Source: a virus. Taken from it: 64,000 nucleotides of DNA. Positions within the stretch are counted from its first letter, which is position 1, and each line of letters starts with the position of its first letter. This document shows, in pieces, positions 57,991 through 64,000 of the stretch. Below the pieces are notes generated by a model. The model was not told the origin of the DNA. It made no database searches and was given only the letters and a program-made list of their open reading frames with translations. A program made the translations under genes and the position numbers. The stretch spans positions 1 to 64,000 of the IMG/VR virus record IMGVR_UViG_3300045921_000146. The stretch is one strand, 5' to 3'.

Positions 57991-58182
57991 CTATCTAGTT
58001 TCCTTACCAGACCTAGAAATAGACCAAGAACTAAACCGAGACCTAGACCCAGACTCAGACCAGCAAGACATAGGCCAAGAGCCAGACCCAGACCCAGACC
58101 AAAACCCAGACCAAGACCTAGACCTAAAACCAGACTTAGAACCTTGATATACCCAACTTGGTAGTTTATTATAGTAGTTCAC
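57991..58182 (-). CDS. YYNKLP paralogue 1, Arg/Ser-rich
   Basis: 63 residues from ATG 58182. MNYYNKLPSWVYQGSKSGFR, then Ser-Gly-Trp-Arg repeats ending GKETR. The shared head motif YYNKLPxWxYQGS and the Arg/Ser tail define a three-gene tandem family. Confidence 0.6.
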   Translation of the reverse strand: MNYYNKLPSWVYQGSKSGFRSRSWSGFWSGSGSGSWPMSCWSESGSRSRFSSWSISRSGKETR

Positions 58183-58193
58183 AGTTTAGTAGC

Positions 58194-58225
58194 CTTTTAA
58201 ATAGGCCCTAGTTTAGGCTAGGGCC
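58194..58225 (-). terminator. Hairpin terminator after the 58,232 gene
   Basis: Minus-strand GGCCCTAG (58225-58218) pairs with CTAGGGCC (58211-58204), eight pairs with loop CCTAAA, followed by TATTTAAAA. T run is short; partial termination likely before the YYNKLP genes. Confidence 0.6.
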
Positions 58226-58231
58226 AGTTGT

Positions 58232-58510
58232 TTAAATAGTAGGCACCAAGCAAATGTCCATAATAAAGCCCGTGTTCTTAAATTCTTTAATGGTCTCAGG
58301 GTAAGCCTCGGCCTCTTTAACGAACTTTTGGGGGTTGGTGAAAAACTGGTGGAGGTCTCCAGTTTGCCCTACCCACTTTACTCCAGTTAAAACTATGTAG
58401 CTTTCTTGTACTTCTAGTAGCGTGCCTAGGTAGTAGTAAGTTGGAGTTCTAACGAAAACTTTAGCTCCTACCTCGAAAACCTGGGCGGCCATACCTACCT
58501 TTAAATTCAT
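58232..58510 (-). CDS. Conserved small phage protein (KVFVRTPTYYYLG type)
   Basis: 92 residues; GGAGG lies before the ATG. The stretch KVFVRTPTYYYLGTLLEVQE then VLTGVKWVGQTGDLHQFF is a known phage pattern of unknown function. First gene of the minus-strand block facing the 1-kb repeat region. A CACTATAGG sequence lies directly before its ribosome site. Confidence 0.65.
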   Translation of the reverse strand: MNLKVGMAAQVFEVGAKVFVRTPTYYYLGTLLEVQESYIVLTGVKWVGQTGDLHQFFTNPQKFVKEAEAYPETIKEFKNTGFIMDICLVPTI

Positions 58511-58633
58511 AAATCCTCCTATAGTGTATAAGTTAGTTAGTATATAAGTTAGTTATAGTTAATTAAAGTTTTAAAACTCCTACCCCTTTTTATAATATAT
58601 AAATAAAGGGAGTAGAAGAGGTTACCCTTTGAC

Positions 58634-58909
58634 TCAAGTACAGTAAAGGTACGACCTCCTTTTATAACCCCCCTTATAGAAAATAGGGGTACTTTTAGTA
58701 GTAGCAATAAAGAAGCCAAACCAATTTGAACCTAGTGCCCTTTCAGCTTCCGTAGTAGTGTAAATAGTGGACAAGTGAGAAGTAGTAGTACAGTTAGTAG
58801 GGGAGTTGGTTTTAGAAGTAGTAGAATTAGAGTAAGTAGTTGAAATTGTTGGAGTATTGATATGGGTATTAGTGGTAATAATAGCTAGTTTTTGAACCAC
58901 AGGTCGCAT
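58634..58909 (-). CDS. Possible Thr-rich small protein
   Basis: 91 residues from ATG 58909 preceded by GGGAGG. Thr/Ser/Asn-rich repeats (TTYSNSTTSKTNSPTN), then RALGSNWFGFFIATTKS. It lies inside the otherwise non-coding 58,511-59,534 region. A ribosome site supports it, low complexity argues against it. Confidence 0.35.
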   Translation of the reverse strand: MRPVVQKLAIITTNTHINTPTISTTYSNSTTSKTNSPTNCTTTSHLSTIYTTTEAERALGSNWFGFFIATTKSTPIFYKGGYKRRSYLYCT

Positions 58910-59065
58910 AACAGCCTCCCAAACCCCTAAAATCACTAATAAAACTACCATTTTTACCACTTTTACCTCTATTTCCACTATTTCCACCACTTTTACCACT
59001 ATTTCTAATATTAAAAACCAAATTTAATTTGAACGTAGTCCCTTTTCGTATATTACTAACACTAA

Positions 59066-59205
59066 TACGCCTCAAATTGATACGGCTCATATTGGTACGG
59101 CTCAAAACGATATACGGCCTAAAAATTGCATAATAGCAATAATTATACCAACTCATATTGGTACGGCTCAAACTAATACAGCTCATAATGGTACGCTTGC
59201 AAGCC
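59066..59205. repeat. 15-bp iteron-like direct repeats
   Basis: Consensus TACGGCTCAWATTGR. Units at 59066-59080, 59081-59095 and 59096-59110 are contiguous; a looser one is at 59113-59128; 59146-59161, 59062-like spacing resumes at 59162-59176, 59177-59191 and 59192 onward. Further single copies are at 59433-59447 and, inverted, at 59831-59846. The rest of 58,511-59,534 holds low-complexity DNA without clear genes. Confidence 0.75.
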
Positions 59206-59322
59206 TTATGCCAATGCCAATTAAGGTTAGCTTATCCGGACAATAACGTAAATTATTGATATTATTAATAATAAAACCAATTCTACCCATTGTACGCCTA
59301 CCCATACTGTATTAAAAATAGA

Positions 59323-59334
59323 CGACTCACTATA
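59323..59334 (+). promoter_or_regulatory. T7-promoter-like sequence
   Basis: CGACTCACTATA is identical to the core of the T7 RNA polymerase promoter (-12 to -1), although AAAC rather than GGG follows. A second near match, GACTCAATATAG, lies at 59388-59399. No single-subunit RNA polymerase gene is present in the window, so function is open. Confidence 0.4.
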
Positions 59335-59534
59335 AAACACTATACAGTGCCAATATAAGGCCGACAATCCGGTTTTAAGCCCCTATTGACTCAATATAGT
59401 ACGGCTAAGGTTTATACGAATTAAAACTGTTATACGGCTCATAGTGGTACGTTATTAAGGAATACAAGGGGTTAGCGGCGGCCCGACCATTGCTAGTAGG
59501 GTTAACAAGATTAACTTAAAGAAGAGGAGACTGT

Positions 59535-59756
59535 ATGAGAACACCAAGCATTGAGATTAAGAAGCTTAACTTGCAAAAGGTTGAGATACAATTGGCCGTC
59601 TTAGAGCAAAGAATTGATGATGCTAAGGCTAAGGTAGCGGACCTAGAGTCTAAACACGACGAAAGACTGGCCCTACTACAAAGCTTGCAAGCGGAACTGA
59701 ACGGCTTAGTGGCCTCTAAGACTGAAGACATCCAATCCCCCTTTGGCAAGCAATAA
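59535..59756 (+). CDS. Small coiled-coil protein
   Basis: 73 residues; AGAGGAG precedes the ATG. MRTPSIEIKKLNLQKVEIQL, then VLEQRIDDAKAKVADLESKH: a single coiled coil. First gene of the right-hand plus-strand series, followed directly by a terminator, so it forms its own transcript. Confidence 0.6.
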   Translation: MRTPSIEIKKLNLQKVEIQLAVLEQRIDDAKAKVADLESKHDERLALLQSLQAELNGLVASKTEDIQSPFGKQ

Positions 59757-59766
59757 GCGTGCCAAG

Positions 59767-59788
59767 CAGCCCGAAAGGGCTGTTTTTT
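59767..59788 (+). terminator. Rho-independent terminator
   Basis: CAGCCC-GAAA-GGGCTG hairpin (59767-59782) with a GNRA-type loop followed by six T residues. Confidence 0.93.
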
Positions 59789-59915
59789 ATTTGCCTTGGT
59801 CCGGACCGATCTAGCGTAAAGTGTCACCGTCTCAATTTGAGCCGTAAATACGACTATAACTTATACAACTGCCAAACTACTGTAAACACGACTAATTTTC
59901 ATATTAATACACTTA

Positions 59916-59944
59916 TTGACCAAATTATAGCCTATTCTTATATT
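59916..59944 (+). promoter_or_regulatory. Sigma-70-type promoter
   Basis: TTGACC (59916-59921), 17-base spacer, TATATT (59939-59944). About 75 bases before the next gene's start. An inverted iteron copy lies about 70 bases upstream. Confidence 0.7.
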
Positions 59945-60018
59945 GATACCTTAATGATTACAATAACTTACAATTGGCAGCAATATTGCTACTAATAATA
60001 AGCAAAGGAGACCGTACT

Positions 60019-60159
60019 ATGTATAAGATCATACTAAGTCAAGATAGAACCAGAGCAGTGATTCACTTTGAGACGCATTCAGTTCAGGTTACAGCTACCA
60101 ATAGTAGCTTGAATGTGCTTTATTTACTTGAAACGTTGGGTTTTATTAAACTGAAATAA
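60019..60159 (+). CDS. 46-residue protein, unknown
   Basis: ATG 60019 preceded by AAAGGAG. MYKIILSQDRTRAVIHFETH, then VQVTATNSSLNVLYLLETLG; beta-beta-helix. First gene of the GP88 transcript. Confidence 0.55.
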   Translation: MYKIILSQDRTRAVIHFETHSVQVTATNSSLNVLYLLETLGFIKLK

Positions 60160-60172
60160 CCGAGGAGATGAT

Positions 60173-60841
60173 ATGCAATATCTAAGTCAAAATGAAAAAA
60201 TGAAGCGTAGCTCTACTGTTTTTGATCTATACAATTGGGGAATCCCGGCCTTCCTAAGCAAGGACGGACTGAAGACCTGTCCCAATGCGAAACACTGCGT
60301 CGCAGGTTGTTATGCAAAGAGCGGTGCTTATCTGTTCTCCAATGTTGCGGCTAAATACGAACAGCGGCTGGGCTTGGCCTTATCTCCGCATTTTGTGGAC
60401 ACTATCAGTCTTGATATCGCTAAGGCTTGCAAGACTGCCTCAAAACGAAGCAAGAGTCCCCTCATAAGAGTACACGATAGCGGCGATTTTTTTAGCCTGG
60501 ACTATACTCTTTCTTGGTTTAGGGTTATGAAAGCCTTCCCTCACGTTCCCTTTTATGCTTATACGAAGCAAGTCGAGCTTTTAAAGGACTTAAAGAATGC
60601 AAATACCATACCCGATAACCTCACTCTTATTTACTCTTATGGCGGTAAACAGGATTATTTAATCGACCCGACTAAGGACCGACACTCTAGGGTTTTTGAG
60701 ACATTAGAGCAAGCCTTAAAAGAAGGTTACGCCGATGCGTCTCACGATGATACAGTGGCGCTAGGGGAGAATCACCGTATCGGACTAGTATATCACGGAG
60801 TGAAGCGGTACGACAATACTGCTTGGGATAAGGTGAAATAA
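60173..60841 (+). CDS. GP88-family protein
   Basis: 222 residues; CGAGGAG before the ATG. KTCPNAKHCVAGCYAKSGAY (Cys spacing CxxxxxCxxxC), then IRVHDSGDFFSLDYTLSWF and VPFYAYTKQVELL match the 'gene product 88' family first named in mycobacteriophages. The Cys cluster suggests metal or Fe-S binding; biochemical function is unknown. Followed by a GC hairpin. Confidence 0.8.
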   Translation: MQYLSQNEKMKRSSTVFDLYNWGIPAFLSKDGLKTCPNAKHCVAGCYAKSGAYLFSNVAAKYEQRLGLALSPHFVDTISLDIAKACKTASKRSKSPLIRVHDSGDFFSLDYTLSWFRVMKAFPHVPFYAYTKQVELLKDLKNANTIPDNLTLIYSYGGKQDYLIDPTKDRHSRVFETLEQALKEGYADASHDDTVALGENHRIGLVYHGVKRYDNTAWDKVK

Positions 60842-60848
60842 AAATTAA

Positions 60849-60878
60849 GGCGGCCCTTTAGGTTTTTTTGAGGCCGCC
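60849..60878 (+). terminator. GGCGGCC/GGCCGCC hairpin
   Basis: Seven-pair stem with a 16-base loop that contains seven T residues, and no T run after it. Could be a processing or stabilising hairpin rather than a terminator; it resembles the hairpins at 21,999 and 48,969. Confidence 0.45.
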
Positions 60879-60905
60879 GATAAGAAAATAACCAAGGGAG
60901 ACAGT

Positions 60906-61166
60906 ATGCTTAAGCTTGACCATACCAAACTAAGTCACTATGACTTCACTGAAGACATGATTTTTACCGTGACTTTTACCAATTTTCAGCATAGATATAT
61001 TGGTTTCGAGGTTGTATCATCTAACGCAATTGAAGCCTATTTAAATGCATTAGATAAGGCAAAAAATCATAATATGAATGAGTTTAAATGGGTTTTGGAA
61101 TCTATTCATTTAAAAGATTCTGTAAAAAACTGCACTAATGAATTAAAAAAATACCAGACAGACTAA
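60906..61166 (+). CDS. Small protein, unknown
   Basis: 86 residues, AAGGGAGAC before ATG. MLKLDHTKLSHYDFTEDMIF, then VTFTNFQHRYIGFEVVSSN and a helical end. Not recognised. Confidence 0.55.
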   Translation: MLKLDHTKLSHYDFTEDMIFTVTFTNFQHRYIGFEVVSSNAIEAYLNALDKAKNHNMNEFKWVLESIHLKDSVKNCTNELKKYQTD

Positions 61167-61214
61167 AGTAAACCACAATCAGACCGATAAGAACAAATAA
61201 CCAAGGGAGAGAGC

Positions 61215-61403
61215 ATGATTGACTTAGATAAGTTACACAATATCGAATTGGACGGTGTATTTTTTTGGGACTACCCCGATTTTTGTGACGCATACATCGG
61301 GTATGCAGAGATTGACGGCGTCCCATTGACTGAAGAGGAATTGAATGAGGTCAATGAAAACAGCCAATTCGTTTACGAACAAGTGATCAAAAAATTATAC
61401 TAG
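61215..61403 (+). CDS. Small acidic protein of phage type
   Basis: 62 residues with AAGGGAGAGAG upstream. MIDLDKLHNIELDGVFFWDY, then PDFCDAYIGYAEIDG and LTEEELNEVNENSQFV; the pattern occurs in many phage and prophage small proteins without known role. Confidence 0.6.
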   Translation: MIDLDKLHNIELDGVFFWDYPDFCDAYIGYAEIDGVPLTEEELNEVNENSQFVYEQVIKKLY

Positions 61404-61414
61404 GAGGAGGAATT

Positions 61415-61534
61415 ATGACTAGAATTGAGACTTTTATTATCGGTACTTTTATTATCTTTACTGCCTTTGTTATAAGTTATACAGCAAAGACCATACCAAC
61501 TAAGGCTGAAATTAAAACCACTATAACTAAATAA
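61415..61534 (+). CDS. 39-residue membrane peptide
   Basis: ATG 61415 with a very strong AGGAGGAGG site. One hydrophobic helix (FIIGTFIIFTAFVISY) and a short Lys/Thr-rich tail. Confidence 0.6.
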   Translation: MTRIETFIIGTFIIFTAFVISYTAKTIPTKAEIKTTITK

Positions 61535-61544
61535 GGGAGACATT

Positions 61545-61790
61545 ATGCGCAAGATGAGAAACAAAGACGGCCACACCATTAATGTGATAGAGCATATCAT
61601 TTTGAGAAATTTTTGGGAATATTATGTCACCGACCAGAATTATGGAGAAGGCCTTCAGTTTTGTCTAGTATTGGGCGACTATGAGGAGCTGGGAGACGTT
61701 TACTTGCCCGAGCTTAGTCCCTATATTGTGTCTAGGACCAAAAAACTGGCGTCCGTCATGCCAGCCCCTGGCTGGGAATGGGAGTCTTAA
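61545..61790 (+). CDS. Small protein, unknown
   Basis: 81 residues, AAGGGAGAC before ATG. MRKMRNKDGHTINVIEHIIL, then LRNFWEYYVTDQNYGEGLQF and FCLVLGDYEELGDVY. Similar phage proteins exist without assigned function. Confidence 0.6.
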   Translation: MRKMRNKDGHTINVIEHIILRNFWEYYVTDQNYGEGLQFCLVLGDYEELGDVYLPELSPYIVSRTKKLASVMPAPGWEWES

Positions 61791-61791
61791 A

Positions 61792-61857
61792 ATGAGACAA
61801 AGACTAGAATTGGCTCTATATATGGTATTGATTTTATTGATGATTTTAATTTTTTAA
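61792..61857 (+). CDS. 21-residue membrane micropeptide
   Basis: ATG 61792 two bases after the previous stop, GGGAG upstream. MRQRLELALYMVLILLMILI is a single hydrophobic helix after a basic start. Coding status is inferred from context only. Confidence 0.35.
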   Translation: MRQRLELALYMVLILLMILIF

Positions 61858-61869
61858 TGGAGGATCATT

Positions 61870-62106
61870 ATGAGAATTATGACAATGACTGTAAAGTGCA
61901 GTGATATGTTTTATTGCGACATAAAGGACGGAGATAAGTATCTTGTGGAAGGTTATGAGGGGTATGTCCCCGATTTTATGCCCGACGAACACTACGGGGA
62001 TTATGTAGTCCTGGACATTGACTTAGATTCAGGGCGAATCGTGAATTGGAGAACGGACTCCGCTTTTAAGTCAGACATTAAAAGATTCCTAGACAAGCAC
62101 AAGTAA
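61870..62106 (+). CDS. Conserved small phage protein (YVPDFxPxEHYGDY type)
   Basis: 78 residues after TGGAGGATC. TMTVKCSDMFYCDIKDGDKY, then YVPDFMPDEHYGDYVVLDID and GRIVNWR: a signature found in many phage small proteins of unknown function. Last gene before a strong terminator. Confidence 0.65.
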   Translation: MRIMTMTVKCSDMFYCDIKDGDKYLVEGYEGYVPDFMPDEHYGDYVVLDIDLDSGRIVNWRTDSAFKSDIKRFLDKHK

Positions 62107-62114
62107 ACCTCTAA

Positions 62115-62141
62115 GGCCTCATAATTGAGGCCCTGTTTTTT
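62115..62141 (+). terminator. Rho-independent terminator
   Basis: GGCCTCA (62115-62121) pairs with TGAGGCC (62126-62132), TAAT loop, then CTG and six T residues. The following 240 bases up to the next gene are AT-rich with an inverted iteron-like CTCAATATAAGCC (62164-62176) and no gene. Confidence 0.9.
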
Positions 62142-62381
62142 GTCGGCCAATCCGGTCTGAGTCTCAATATAAGCCACACTGTCAAATTAATATATTATGT
62201 ATATAAGTTCTACAATAGCCTAAGTAGCTGTATTTGTTGTGCTATTTTAAATAATTATCGTATTGGTACGAATAATGTAAATAAAATAAACACGTCTCAA
62301 TCCGGTATAACTAGCAATTTCAGTCACTTATGAATGGCATGGCTAATGCAATAGAGTATTGTGTAACAAGTGAGGGACAAG

Positions 62382-62531
62382 ATGAACAAGCAAGTAATCT
62401 ACAGACCAAACAAAGGCGGACAAAACGGCTGGCTGGACGTATATGTAAACGGTAAACTGAAAATTAGTTTCACCGTTGACGCCGAGCAAGCTCAAGAAAA
62501 AATGGCCGCCATTAAAGAATTGTTGAAATAA
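62382..62531 (+). CDS. 49-residue protein, unknown
   Basis: ATG 62382 with GAGGG upstream. MNKQVIYRPNKGGQNGWLDV, then YVNGKLKISFTVDAEQAQEK: two strands and a helix. Contains the palindrome AATGGCCGCCATT in its coding DNA. Confidence 0.5.
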   Translation: MNKQVIYRPNKGGQNGWLDVYVNGKLKISFTVDAEQAQEKMAAIKELLK

Positions 62532-62593
62532 TTGCTTAAGTTATATTAAAAAAAACCGATATAATAATAACAATAAAACAAAGGAGAGATGAG

Positions 62594-62812
62594 ATGAAAA
62601 AACAAGATGTATTTAAAAGACTAGAAGAAGAAGTGATTCGTTCCGGTAAAACTAAGGCTGAATTCATTGCAGAATTGGACAAATCAGCTAGACCAAAGGT
62701 CGGTTTGGCTTATGCTTTCGGCTTAGTTACAGCGGCTTATACAGGTACGTTTAATAATGAGACTGTTTGTCGGTATATCAGAGAATGGAAAAAATCAGGC
62801 CGAGTGTCTTAA
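62594..62812 (+). CDS. Small helical protein, possible regulator
   Basis: 72 residues, AAGGAGAG before ATG. MKKQDVFKRLEEEVIRSGKT, then LAYAFGLVTAAYTGTFNNET and VCRYIREWKKSG. The end (NNETVCRYIREW) could be a recognition helix, but no HTH family is firm. Confidence 0.55.
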   Translation: MKKQDVFKRLEEEVIRSGKTKAEFIAELDKSARPKVGLAYAFGLVTAAYTGTFNNETVCRYIREWKKSGRVS

Positions 62813-62834
62813 TACAAGACGCTTGGTTGGTCGG

Positions 62835-62870
62835 GTGCCCCTACTCCCCCCAAAGGGGGGACCCGTACCA
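62835..62870. terminator. GC hairpin at convergent gene ends
   Basis: CCCCCC-AAA-GGGGGG (62846-62860) extended by CGGGT/ACCCG with an internal loop. No T run. It lies between the plus-strand gene ending at 62,812 and the minus-strand gene ending at 62,997, and may stop transcription from both sides. The rest of 62,870-62,996 has no gene. Confidence 0.5.
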
Positions 62871-62996
62871 TTTCGATACGCCCACAATAACCAGAGGGAC
62901 ACAGACCTTAAAATTAAAAATCAAAAAACTAACACCACTACCACTTATACCACTTCAATTACAACGAACACAATTAGCCGTAGTTCAATTTAAACC

Positions 62997-63326
62997 TCAA
63001 GGGGTATGGTCAGGTATAGGGTCGGGCTTAAAAACCAACCTGAGCCCTTTTAAAGGGGCGACTTTGTGTTGACTCCCGTACAGGATCATCTCAGTTTTAG
63101 TTATAGGCTTAACTAAACTAATAGGCCAACTATCGTAAGTATTTGTTTTTATTTGTATTATATCTCCGTAGTGAGTTAGTACTGTATATACGCCTTTAAA
63201 TACGTCTAGTATTATTTCTACTCCTACTATCTTTCCTTTTAAAGTTAAACCTAGTACTTGGCCTCGTACGAACTTAGGGGGGGAGTCGGAAGGGGGGTGC
63301 TTTAATTTTTCGTTTTTATTTTTCAT
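62997..63326 (-). CDS. SH3-like small protein with ILYG tag
   Basis: 109 residues. KFVRGQVLGLTLKGKIVGVE starts an SH3-like strand set, TVLTHYGDIIQIKTNTYD follows. The tag KPITKTEMILYGSQH is followed by about 20 more residues (KVAPLKGLRLVF), unlike most relatives where the tag is terminal. Confidence 0.55.
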   Translation of the reverse strand: MKNKNEKLKHPPSDSPPKFVRGQVLGLTLKGKIVGVEIILDVFKGVYTVLTHYGDIIQIKTNTYDSWPISLVKPITKTEMILYGSQHKVAPLKGLRLVFKPDPIPDHTP

Positions 63327-63349
63327 CTAGTTCTAAAATTTTAAAAAAA

Positions 63350-63577
63350 TTATTTTTCGGGGTTGCTGTATAGTATTTCAGCTACTGGGTCTACTATTTT
63401 AAATCTTTTACTATGTATTCTACTAGTACCTACGGTGTAAGTTCTACCTGTGCCTAAGTTTTTTACGTGGTAGCCTATCAAGTATTTGTCTACGTAGTGG
63501 TGCCCTGTTATTTGGTATTCGTACATGGACGTCTTCAAAATCAAACCTACGGGGTATCGGCTAAAGTTTGGGGGCAT
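63350..63577 (-). CDS. SH3-like small protein with ILYS tag
   Basis: 75 residues. RYPVGLILKTSMYEYQITGH, then YLIGYHVKNLGTGRTYTVG; ends KIVDPVAEILYSNPEK. Start ATG with AAAGG upstream. Confidence 0.55.
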   Translation of the reverse strand: MPPNFSRYPVGLILKTSMYEYQITGHHYVDKYLIGYHVKNLGTGRTYTVGTSRIHSKRFKIVDPVAEILYSNPEK

Positions 63578-63587
63578 CGTTAAGCCT

Positions 63588-63866
63588 TTAGTCCTCGTCA
63601 GGTTGACTTAATTGGTTTAAGTGTTCTTTTTTTACGTACAAGGTAATTTCTGCTTGAGTCAAGGGTCTAGTTTTAAGGGTAGTTTCTTTTATTGGGAATA
63701 TTTTGTTCATGGTCATTATACTTAGTATTGTAGTTACTGTTTCGTCGTCTACTACTACGAATTCTAATTTTAGTCCTTCTGGTAGTACTTCTACTACCTT
63801 ACAATAGGTGAACCCCTTCTCCCCAGGATTTATGGCCGTACGTAGGTCTCCTACCTTAAAGCTCAC
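63588..63866 (-). CDS. SH3-like small protein with TLY tag
   Basis: 92 residues with a GTG start overlapping the previous stop as GTGA. MSFKVGDLRTAINPGEKGF, then CKVVEVLPEGLKLEFVVVDD; near the end RPLTQAEITLYVKKEH, followed by a short acidic tail. Confidence 0.55.
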   Translation of the reverse strand: MSFKVGDLRTAINPGEKGFTYCKVVEVLPEGLKLEFVVVDDETVTTILSIMTMNKIFPIKETTLKTRPLTQAEITLYVKKEHLNQLSQPDED

Positions 63867-64000
63867 TTAGCCTCCGGCCCGTACAGGATAAGTTCAGCGT
63901 CAGTAGCCTTTCTAAACATAGTGTGTACTAAGGCGGTAGCCAATTCTGTACCTACTCCTTGGTAAACCAAACCTGGGTAGGCTACGACGTACCTAGGGAC
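63863..64000 (-). CDS. Tagged small protein, 5'-partial
   Basis: Only the last 45 residues are in the window; the start lies beyond base 64,000. The visible part reads YVVAYPGLVYQGVGTELATA and ends RKATDAELILYGPEAK, a near-ideal copy of the recurring tag (TDAELILYG). Confidence 0.55.
   Translation of the reverse strand, partial: VPRYVVAYPGLVYQGVGTELATALVHTMFRKATDAELILYGPEAK

Noticed and set aside
57800-58140. Regular short repeats considered as a CRISPR array
   Set aside because: Repeats are hexamer-based, in frame with Arg/Ser codons, with no unique spacers and no cas genes.
58869-59186. 105-codon minus-strand frame with Gly/Asn/Ser/Lys repeats
   Set aside because: It is built from iterons and triplet repeats and has no ribosome site; overlaps a better-supported start at 58,909.

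Overview
The window is part of a large tailed double-stranded DNA phage genome. The basis is a run of tail or baseplate and fibre genes, an endolysin, a complete phage replication, recombination and nucleotide-metabolism set, and very tightly packed small genes that often overlap by 1-20 bases at stop/start junctions. No terminase, portal or capsid gene is visible, so the head module must lie outside. By eye the DNA is AT-rich. Exported products (several lipoproteins with a lipobox, a signal-peptide ClpP-like protein, a lytic transglycosylase, two HExxH proteins, a protein with outer-membrane-like C-terminal strands) point to a Gram-negative host; the host itself cannot be named from this sequence.

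Layout. (1) 1-13,763, plus strand: a late operon. Partial tail/baseplate protein, P2-I-like baseplate protein, three large fibre-type proteins, a small fibre-associated protein, a holin-like membrane protein, three small basic proteins, an M15-type endolysin, one unknown gene, then a rho-independent terminator. (2) 13,905-50,985, minus strand: a long operon series. Read in its own direction it holds a MoxR AAA+ ATPase with a VWA/DUF2201 partner, a Cys-rich HTH regulator, uracil-DNA glycosylase, RecB/Cas4-like nuclease, ERF annealing protein, primase-helicase (intein), ATP-dependent DNA ligase, PD-(D/E)XK nuclease, DnaQ exonuclease, ClpP, family A DNA polymerase, metzincin, CYTH protein, RecA, dUTPase, RuvC-like nuclease, exported ClpP-like protein, PF10107-like nuclease, class II ribonucleotide reductase (intein), dNMP kinase, ThyX (intein), peptide deformylase, tRNA-Asn and many small unknown genes. 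(3) 50,986-51,263: an extremely AT-rich divergent intergenic region with two inverted repeats. (4) 51,264-58,510: one plus-strand gene facing minus-strand operons of small membrane, exported and SH3-like proteins. They include a coiled-coil lipoprotein, a zinc lipoprotein and three tandem Arg/Ser-rich paralogues. Two of these operons start with the same 38-nt leader. (5) 58,511-59,534: about 1 kb of mostly non-coding DNA with 15-bp iteron-like repeats and a T7-promoter-like sequence. (6) 59,535-62,812, plus strand: short independent genes, including a GP88-family protein, with two good terminators. (7) 62,997-64,000, minus strand: four small genes sharing a C-terminal tag.

How it works together. 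NrdJ, ThyX, dUTPase and dNMP kinase make dNTPs. Primase-helicase, Pol I, ligase and SSB-like candidates copy DNA. RecA, ERF, RuvC-like and PD-(D/E)XK nucleases recombine and process it. Endolysin, holin-like protein and possibly the exported transglycosylase open the envelope. The least explained features are a short C-terminal motif of the form xxAExLYG recurring in at least 14 otherwise different small proteins, the duplicated structured leader, the iteron/T7-like region, and a GC-rich structured leader with an operator-like inverted repeat in front of recA.
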